Below are positions 59,014 through 64,000 of a DNA stretch of 64,000 bases, one piece after another; positions within the stretch are counted from its first letter, which is position 1; every line of letters begins with the position of its first letter. Position numbers and translations under genes: made by a program. Source of the DNA: a virus; IMG/VR virus record IMGVR_UViG_3300003323_001324, positions 27,231 through 91,230 of that record; one strand, 5' to 3'. The notes beneath the pieces are model-generated. The model saw only the letters and a list, made by a program, of their open reading frames with translations. It was not told where the DNA came from and did not search any database.

Positions 59014-59292
59014 ATGGGATCATCCAGGCACGAGCTGACGCCCGAGCAGGCCAAGTACTTCTCCGACGTGGACGGGAGCATCCTCCAGTGGTCGGTCGAG
59101 CTGGGGAAGGCCGAGCTACAGCTCGACTCCGTCCGCAACACGCTCAAGACCCTCTACCAGGCCCGCCAGAAGAGCATGACGCAGGCCATAGAGAGGGCGG
59201 GACTGGACCCCGCGTCCGTCGTCTCCGCGCGCGTTGACCCCGGGGCGCTGTCCCTGGAGGTCGAGGTGAGGGACGACTCCCCTCCCGCCTGA
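59014..59292 (+). CDS. small helical protein
   Basis: The 92-residue protein (MGSSRHELTPEQAKYFSDVDGSILQWSVELGKAELQLDSVRNTLKTLYQARQKSMTQAIERAGL) is a helical pair with an acidic tail. TACGGT lies 9 nt upstream. The function is unknown. Confidence 0.65.
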   Translation: MGSSRHELTPEQAKYFSDVDGSILQWSVELGKAELQLDSVRNTLKTLYQARQKSMTQAIERAGLDPASVVSARVDPGALSLEVEVRDDSPPA

Positions 59293-59298
59293 GCGCTG

Positions 59299-59307
59299 CC
59301 CTTTAAT
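59299..59307 (+). promoter_or_regulatory. CCCTTTAAT motif, 14 nt before a start codon
   Basis: CCCTTTAAT ends exactly 14 nt before the ATG at 59322, a virion-type gene. Confidence 0.55.
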
Positions 59308-59321
59308 CGGGCGTTCCCGTT

Positions 59322-60650
59322 ATGCCCGCCCCTCCGGACCGCAGGCCGCCCGACGTCCTCGAGCAGACGCTCCCCGCGTTCCCGCTCCCGCCCCTGAACG
59401 TCCAGGTCTCGTCCTCCCTCGTCCCGCAGTCGATAGATGTGCGCTGGTCGAGCCCGTCCGAGCTCCAGCAGAACTCCTGCTTCAACGTCGTCGGGGTGAA
59501 CGTGTATCGGAGCTTCGACTCCGCCTACGGGCCCTTCTTCCGCATGAACCCGGTCCCGATAGGGTCGACGTTCTGGCGCGACCGGACCGAGGTCGTCCTC
59601 GCCGTCAACGAGGACGTGTCGAGGCAGTTCACGACGCGCGGGGCCCCGGACGACGTGGCGGTGCGCTGGATGTTCCGGACGAGGCACAAGGACATCGTCA
59701 TACATCCCTCGCCCGGCGCGGCGAACCTGACGAACCTGAACGTCCAGGTCACCGTGAACGGGGTCCCGGCGTACGTCGAGAACATCTACGCCGACGAGGG
59801 CATAGTCGAGCTCCGCCACCACCCGACCTTCGATGTCGCCAACCAGAAGGTCCTCCCTGTCGTCCTCCCCCTCAGCGAGTCGGACGTCGTCCTGGCCACC
59901 TACCGCTACAAGGCCAAGGAGGTCCGGACCGACCTCTTCAAGCGCGTCTTCTACCGCGTCACGACCGTCGCCTTCGACCAGTCCACCCGGAAGCTCGTGG
60001 AGACCCCGCTCGCCCGGGCGACGGAGGGGAACCGGGACGAGGTGGAGAAGCTCGACTGGATCTGGAGGGAGGCCGTACGCCGCAACCGCTGGATCCTGAA
60101 CCAGGGCGGCGAGCGGGTGAAGCTGTTCATCAAGCGCTCCGCCGGCCTCGCCTGCGGGTGCGTCACCTCCACTCACCGCCACCCCGCGGGCGACTGCGAG
60201 GTCTGCTACGCGACCGGCGTCATCGGCGGCTATGACGGCCCGTACGACATCATCGTCGCCCCCGACGACGGGGAGAAGTCGATATCGCGCCAGAACCGCG
60301 GCCTGGCCGGGCTCCACGCCTACGAGAGCTGGACCGGCCCGGTCCCGCTCATCTCGCAGCGCGACTTCGTCCTAAAGCTCAACGGCGACCGCTACGGGGT
60401 CGGCCCCGTCAGGATGCCGAGCAACCGCGGGCAACAGCTCCAGCAGTTCTTCTCCCTCGCCCGGATTGAGGAGAACGACATCCGCTACAAGGTCCCCGTC
60501 CCGGACCCGCGCTTCATGCGCTCCCCCGAGACGAGGTGGATAGCGCCCGGGGCCGGGACGTCGACCCCGATGATGACCGAGAAGGTCACGATCCCGGACG
60601 GTAGGCAGCTCCGCGGCGCGACTGTAACATGGGAGAATATCGTCTATTGA
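59322..60650 (+). CDS. virion-type protein with cysteine knuckle
   Basis: The 442-residue protein has an N-terminal fibronectin-like segment (NVQVSSSLVPQSIDVRWSSPSELQQNSCFNVVGVNVYRSFDSAYGPF) and beta regions. Near residues 280-305 it has LACGCVTSTHRHPAGDCEVCYATG, a C-x-C...C-x-x-C zinc-knuckle-like motif. The C-terminus is mixed (YKVPVPDPRFMRSPETRW). It is a likely neck or baseplate component, judged from context only. The CCCTTTAAT-N14 motif precedes it. Confidence 0.75.
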   Translation: MPAPPDRRPPDVLEQTLPAFPLPPLNVQVSSSLVPQSIDVRWSSPSELQQNSCFNVVGVNVYRSFDSAYGPFFRMNPVPIGSTFWRDRTEVVLAVNEDVSRQFTTRGAPDDVAVRWMFRTRHKDIVIHPSPGAANLTNLNVQVTVNGVPAYVENIYADEGIVELRHHPTFDVANQKVLPVVLPLSESDVVLATYRYKAKEVRTDLFKRVFYRVTTVAFDQSTRKLVETPLARATEGNRDEVEKLDWIWREAVRRNRWILNQGGERVKLFIKRSAGLACGCVTSTHRHPAGDCEVCYATGVIGGYDGPYDIIVAPDDGEKSISRQNRGLAGLHAYESWTGPVPLISQRDFVLKLNGDRYGVGPVRMPSNRGQQLQQFFSLARIEENDIRYKVPVPDPRFMRSPETRWIAPGAGTSTPMMTEKVTIPDGRQLRGATVTWENIVY

Positions 60651-60654
60651 AGGA

Positions 60655-60951
60655 TTGCCCCTGTCCGCCATTCGGAACCTCACGGCCTTCGCCCTCGCGC
60701 TGGCGTTCGTCCTCCTCGTCCTGTTCTTCCTCTGGGCGCTTCCCATGAGGTACGACCGGATCTTGAGGCGCACGAACAAGTACTACGCCGCCGGGGACGT
60801 GTTCCGGGAGGACGGGGAGTGGCTGCGCGTCATTCACGTTCGCCCCACGACTTCCGCCTTCGCGCCCCGCCCTGGCGAGGCCTTCTCCGACGTCTTTTGT
60901 AAGAAGCTCAGCGAGGGAGAGGCCGCCATCTACGAGGTCATGGAGTCGTGA
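60655..60951 (+). CDS. single-helix membrane protein ending VMES
   Basis: The 98-residue protein starts at TTG with an early transmembrane helix (LTAFALALAFVLLVLFFLWAL), then a charged cytoplasmic-type domain and the tail EAAIYEVMES. GAAGGA precedes the TTG by a short spacer. Its final codons (ATGGAGTCGTGA) also provide a GGAG before the next gene's GTG. The function is unknown. Confidence 0.65.
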   Translation: MPLSAIRNLTAFALALAFVLLVLFFLWALPMRYDRILRRTNKYYAAGDVFREDGEWLRVIHVRPTTSAFAPRPGEAFSDVFCKKLSEGEAAIYEVMES

Positions 60952-61601
60952 GGCTGGACATCACGACCTCGCTCACCGCCTACCTCGACCGCCTCGTGGA
61001 CGAGATGGTGGACGCCATCGCGAAGGACGGCCTCGTCCTCCTCAAGCGGGTCCTCGACCAGGCGGGGTTCGCCAAGTCCCCGTACCTGAAGGACTACCAG
61101 GTCTTCGCGCACGTGATCGGCGACGTCGTGTCCTTCGAGATCCTGCTCGACGTCGAGGCCGTCGTGCCCGCCGACGAGGTCACGAGGCAGGCGATGGAGG
61201 ACTCGGCCGACGCCGGGGACGAGCAGGAGGCCGTCGCCTCCTCGACGTACGCCATGGGTCCGAACGGCCCTCAGCGCCTGGTCGGGAAGACGAACGCGAT
61301 GCGCGACGCCCGCACTCCGGCCCGGGACGCCCGCCGGCCCGCCCGCGACGCCCGCAAGACCTCCCGGGACCGGCTCATCGAGAAGGAGGTGGCGAACATC
61401 ACGCCGAGGTCCGCCCGCGTCGACCGCGACGGCCGTCTCTCCGTCGCCCTCCGCCGCTCCGCCAGGACGAACGGTGAGGAGATTGTTATGCCGCAGGGGG
61501 AGTTCCAGGGCATCATAGGCACCTTCCTGCGTGAGATATCGTCGATCATTTCAGCCAAGTTCTCCCCCGGCCTTTCCGAGATCATCGGACGATATGGCTA
61601 G
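60948..61601 (+). CDS. hypothetical protein with Arg-Asp-Ala repeats
   Basis: The 217-residue protein has a helical N-terminal domain (LTAYLDRLVDEMVDAIAKDGLVLLKRVLDQAGF). A repetitive basic linker follows (MRDARTPARDARRPARDARKTSRD), then a C-terminal helix (IIGTFLREISSIISAKFSPGLSEII). Such layouts are common in head-tail connector or assembly proteins of phages, but no specific match is made. It overlaps both neighbours. Confidence 0.7.
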   Translation: MRLDITTSLTAYLDRLVDEMVDAIAKDGLVLLKRVLDQAGFAKSPYLKDYQVFAHVIGDVVSFEILLDVEAVVPADEVTRQAMEDSADAGDEQEAVASSTYAMGPNGPQRLVGKTNAMRDARTPARDARRPARDARKTSRDRLIEKEVANITPRSARVDRDGRLSVALRRSARTNGEEIVMPQGEFQGIIGTFLREISSIISAKFSPGLSEIIGRYG

Positions 61602-62202
61602 CCGCCTCGTCATAACCTGCCTCTCCCCCTCCTCGGTCTCCGTGGGGGACCTCGGCGTCCACCTCGCCGGGAGGGGCAGCACGGCCACCGTCCTCGAGTC
61701 GACTGCCGTCGCGAGCCGGGACCTGAAGGACCGGGTCGCCGCCCGGCTCGTCTCCGTCTCCAGGGCCCCCTCTCTGAAGGTCTGGCCCGTCGCGAGGCCG
61801 GCCCGCCCGCCCCAGGCTCTGGCCTCCCCTCCGGAGCCCGCACCCTCTTCCGTCCCCGTGCACGACCGGCCTACGCCCGTGGTCGAGGCCCGCCGCCCGG
61901 AGCCGTCGGAGGGATCGGAGGTCGTGAAGTTCCTGTCGGAGATCAACGACAAGCTCGGGGAGCTCCTGCGCCGCCCCTCCGCCCCTCCGCCCGAGGTCGT
62001 CGCCGCGCACGTCCGCGCTATCGCGACCCTCCCCTCCGTCCCGGACGGCCTGCCGGGCGCCCCGCACCCGACCTTCATACCCTCCACCATCCTCCCGTCC
62101 GACCCGTCCGCCGGGCAGGACATCAAGGTCAAGCACTCGGAGTCGGCGGTCGGCGTGGACGACAGCGTCTCCGCCCTGAAGAAGTTGAGGAAGAGAACAT
62201 GA
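61594..62202 (+). CDS. hypothetical protein with Pro-rich linker
   Basis: The 202-residue protein begins MASRLVITCLSPSSVSVGDLGVHLAG, then has a Pro/Ala/Glu-rich central linker. A helix follows (VVKFLSEINDKLGELLRR), then a basic end (ALKKLRKRT). ATG 61594 overlaps the upstream gene by 8 nt and gives a sensible N-terminus. Likely an assembly or linker protein (inference). Confidence 0.6.
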   Translation: MASRLVITCLSPSSVSVGDLGVHLAGRGSTATVLESTAVASRDLKDRVAARLVSVSRAPSLKVWPVARPARPPQALASPPEPAPSSVPVHDRPTPVVEARRPEPSEGSEVVKFLSEINDKLGELLRRPSAPPPEVVAAHVRAIATLPSVPDGLPGAPHPTFIPSTILPSDPSAGQDIKVKHSESAVGVDDSVSALKKLRKRT

Positions 62203-62747
62203 GCCGTCCCGGGTTCTGGAGCGAGCCGGTCAAGATCTGGCTGAAGGCGTGCGGGAGGCAGGACCTCGTCGACCGCGGCGACGCCCTCGCGCAGCGGGTG
62301 ACTGCCCTCCTGGTCGCCGTCCGGCAGCGCGTGGACCAATACCTCGAGCACGACGACCTGTACTCCGGCGCGGGCGGGGACGGGAAGGCGACCCTCGACC
62401 CGGCCCAGGCCGCCGCGGCCATCGCGGAGCTCGACGAATTCGTGAACGTCCGCCTTCGGGAGGAGATATCGGTCCTCGAGGGGATGCTGGCCGTGTTCGA
62501 CGACCTCCGGACCAGGACGGGGTCGGAGTCGGCCCTGGACCTCTGCGGCAGGCTCTCCTCCTCCGTGAGGGACGAGAACGTCGCCGGCTTCGCCGTGGGC
62601 CGGGACGGCTCCGGGGAGGCCGTCCTCGCCCTCACCCTGACCGACCCGGGCCTCTCCGCCGCGGGCCTCCGGGTCGGCGGCTTCCCGTTCTCCGCCGTGC
62701 GCGCCCCGCGCAGCCTCCGCCGGCGTATTTTCTCGTCCGCAACCTGA
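62199..62747 (+). CDS. helical hypothetical protein
   Basis: The 182-residue protein (MSRPGFWSEPVKIWLKACGRQDLVDRGDALAQRVTALLVAVRQRVDQYLEHDDLY...) is helical, with a Gly-rich loop (SGAGGDGKATLD). It overlaps the previous stop (ATGA) and lies 12 nt before the actin-like gene, so it may act with it. No family is recognised. Confidence 0.65.
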   Translation: MSRPGFWSEPVKIWLKACGRQDLVDRGDALAQRVTALLVAVRQRVDQYLEHDDLYSGAGGDGKATLDPAQAAAAIAELDEFVNVRLREEISVLEGMLAVFDDLRTRTGSESALDLCGRLSSSVRDENVAGFAVGRDGSGEAVLALTLTDPGLSAAGLRVGGFPFSAVRAPRSLRRRIFSSAT

Positions 62748-62759
62748 GACGGAGAAGAT

Positions 62760-63767
62760 ATGGCGAAGAACGCACAGACTGGGACGCCGGGCGCGGGGCT
62801 CGACGTCGGGACCATGAACCTCGTGGCGGCCCGCAAGACCGCGCAGGGGGTCCAGACCACCAGGATCCGGGACGCCTTCCTGGACCTCGAGCCCGGCCAC
62901 AAGAAGATGTTGAAGCTGAGCAACACCAGCTTCGTCGAGCTCGGCGACCGCCTTCTCGTCATCGGCGACGAGGCCCTCACCTGCGCCAACCTCTTCAACC
63001 GGGACGCGCGCCGGCCGATGGCCGGCGGGATCATGAACCCCGGGGAGACCGACGCGCAGCAGGTCATCGCGCTGATGCTCAAGCAGATCCTCGGGGACCC
63101 GTCCAAGCCCGGCGAGAAGTGCTGCTACTCCGTCCCGGCCGCCGCCCTCGACGTTGTCGGCTCGGACGTGACGTACCACTCGGCCGTCCTCAACAAGATC
63201 CTCACCGAGCTCGGCTACAGCCCCGAGCCGGCGAACGAGGCCCAGGCTATCGTCTTCTCCGAGTGCGCCGCCGAGCAGTTCTCCGGTATCGGCGTCTCCT
63301 ACGGCTCCGGCATGACCAACGTCTGCCTCTCCTTCAAGGCCATGTCGGCGCTCGAGTTCTCGGTCGGCAAGGGCGGCGACTGGATCGACGACGGCGCGGC
63401 GAAGGCGGTGAACACGACGCGCGGCAAGATCTGCGCGCTCAAGGAGAGCGGGGTCGACATCGCCAAGCCCGTCGGCCACGAGCAGGAGGCCATAGGGTTC
63501 TACGTCCAGAACCTGATCGAGTACTCCATCAAGGGCATCATCGACCACTTTCACAAGGTGAAGAGGGAGATCATGGTTCCCGACGCGATCCCCATCGTCG
63601 TGAGCGGCGGCACCTCGCTCGCCATCGGGTTTATGGACCTCTTCAAGAAGGTCTTCGAGAAGCACCGTTCGAAGTTCCCGGTCCAGGTCTCCGAGATCCG
63701 CCATGCCAGGGATCCGATGACGGCCGTCGCCACCGGGCTTCTGGTCCTCGCCCAGATGGACGACTGA
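62760..63767 (+). CDS. actin-like ATPase (MreB/ParM/Hsp70 fold)
   Basis: The 335-residue protein has GLDVGTMNLVAA (phosphate 1), CCYSVPAAALDVV, GIGVSYGSGMTNVCLSFK (phosphate 2), a connecting helix region (NEAQAIVFSECAAE) and PIVVSGGTSLAIG (adenosine motif). These are the actin/Hsp70-fold nucleotide-binding elements in order. Size suits a ParM- or crenactin-like filament protein. In phages such proteins can organise or position DNA. GGAGAAG precedes the ATG. Confidence 0.82.
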   Translation: MAKNAQTGTPGAGLDVGTMNLVAARKTAQGVQTTRIRDAFLDLEPGHKKMLKLSNTSFVELGDRLLVIGDEALTCANLFNRDARRPMAGGIMNPGETDAQQVIALMLKQILGDPSKPGEKCCYSVPAAALDVVGSDVTYHSAVLNKILTELGYSPEPANEAQAIVFSECAAEQFSGIGVSYGSGMTNVCLSFKAMSALEFSVGKGGDWIDDGAAKAVNTTRGKICALKESGVDIAKPVGHEQEAIGFYVQNLIEYSIKGIIDHFHKVKREIMVPDAIPIVVSGGTSLAIGFMDLFKKVFEKHRSKFPVQVSEIRHARDPMTAVATGLLVLAQMDD

Positions 63768-63773
63768 GTCGAG

Positions 63774-63782
63774 CCCTTTTAT
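63774..63782 (+). promoter_or_regulatory. CCCTTTTAT motif, 14 nt before a start codon
   Basis: CCCTTTTAT ends exactly 14 nt before the ATG at 63797. Confidence 0.55.
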
Positions 63783-63796
63783 CGAGGGGCGACTTC

Positions 63797-64000
63797 ATGA
63801 AGTCGCTCCTCAAGGGCCTCGCCAGCTTCCCGCACATTCTCACGGACGCGGACGTCCTCCTCCACTCCTACGGCATCGGAGCCGAGGCGGGCGGCGACGT
63901 GGCGGAGGAGCCCGTCGTGGCGCCGGAGCCCGCCCCGGAGCCCGCGCCCATCCCGGAGCCCGCCCCCGAGCCCGAGCCTGCTCCCGCCCCCGAGCCCGAG
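63797..64000 (+). CDS. partial protein with Glu-Pro repeats
   Basis: The first 68 codons of a gene leaving the right edge: MKSLLKGLASFPHILTDADVLLHSYGIGAEAGG, then Pro/Glu/Ala repeats (EPAPEPAPIPEPAPEPEP). The N-terminal LLHSYG segment resembles small phage proteins, and the repeat looks like a stiff linker. The rest is unseen. Confidence 0.7.
   Translation, partial: MKSLLKGLASFPHILTDADVLLHSYGIGAEAGGDVAEEPVVAPEPAPEPAPIPEPAPEPEPAPAPEPE

Overview
The window reads as part of a large, GC-rich tailed-phage genome. It holds about 80 tightly packed genes on both strands, many small and unrecognised. They include a 2061-residue collagen-like fibre, tail-associated carbohydrate-binding and glycosidase-like proteins, duplicated virion-type proteins, a mini DNA ligase, Vsr and an actin-like protein. 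There is no integrase, tRNA, rRNA, IS element or CRISPR array that I can see. The host cannot be named from sequence. Third codon positions are nearly all G or C, and many genes sit 5-9 nt downstream of a TANNNT -10 element, which fits a high-GC host that tolerates leaderless mRNAs.

Layout. 1-6.9 kb: small, mostly unknown early-type genes on both strands, including a lipoprotein, zinc-ribbon proteins and a C39-like cysteine peptidase. 6.9-12.2 kb: a pyrimidine block with pyrE, a convergent 650-residue unknown, pyrD, pyrC and a coiled-coil gene. 12.2-16.7 kb: a structured non-coding stretch, a 28-residue lysine-rich peptide, a membrane protein and a vWA protein behind a hairpin leader. 16.7-21.1 kb: a cofactor block with divergent coaD and a Nudix/NrtR-like gene, then nadV and a CinA/PncC-like domain fused to an NMN adenylyltransferase. 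21.1-25.5 kb: small genes, a PyrF-like protein lacking the usual catalytic residues, a 2H phosphoesterase and Vsr. 25.5-34.4 kb: a sugar cassette of three glycosyltransferase genes (the first a two-domain fusion), a cupin, a sugar C-methyltransferase, an NDP-sugar epimerase/decarboxylase and a Gfo/Idh/MocA oxidoreductase. 34.4-36.3 kb: a secreted or membrane-anchored GT51 peptidoglycan glycosyltransferase. 36.4-46.4 kb: virion-type proteins. 46.4-55.5 kb: fibre, two LamG-like proteins and a DUF4038/GH140-like enzyme. 55.5-64 kb: ligase, further virion-type genes and an actin-like ATPase.

Working together. PyrC, PyrD and PyrE convert carbamoyl-aspartate to OMP. NadV plus the NMNAT domain rebuild NAD+ from nicotinamide, the logic of the known phage NAD+ reconstitution (NARP2-type) counter-defence. 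CoaD makes dephospho-CoA. The 2H phosphoesterase could remove cyclic-nucleotide signals. The sugar cassette and GT51 enzyme point to remodelling of the host envelope or glycosylation of the virion; the Thr-rich fibre is one possible substrate.

Regulation. Two start-proximal motifs recur. One is TANNNT 5-9 nt before the start, giving predicted leaderless mRNAs; in three divergent pairs both genes appear to share one TA step of a GTAC core. The other is CCTTTNAT exactly 14 nt before the start at five genes, several of virion type, and may be a middle or late promoter. Canonical Shine-Dalgarno sequences appear mainly before nadV and the virion-type genes.
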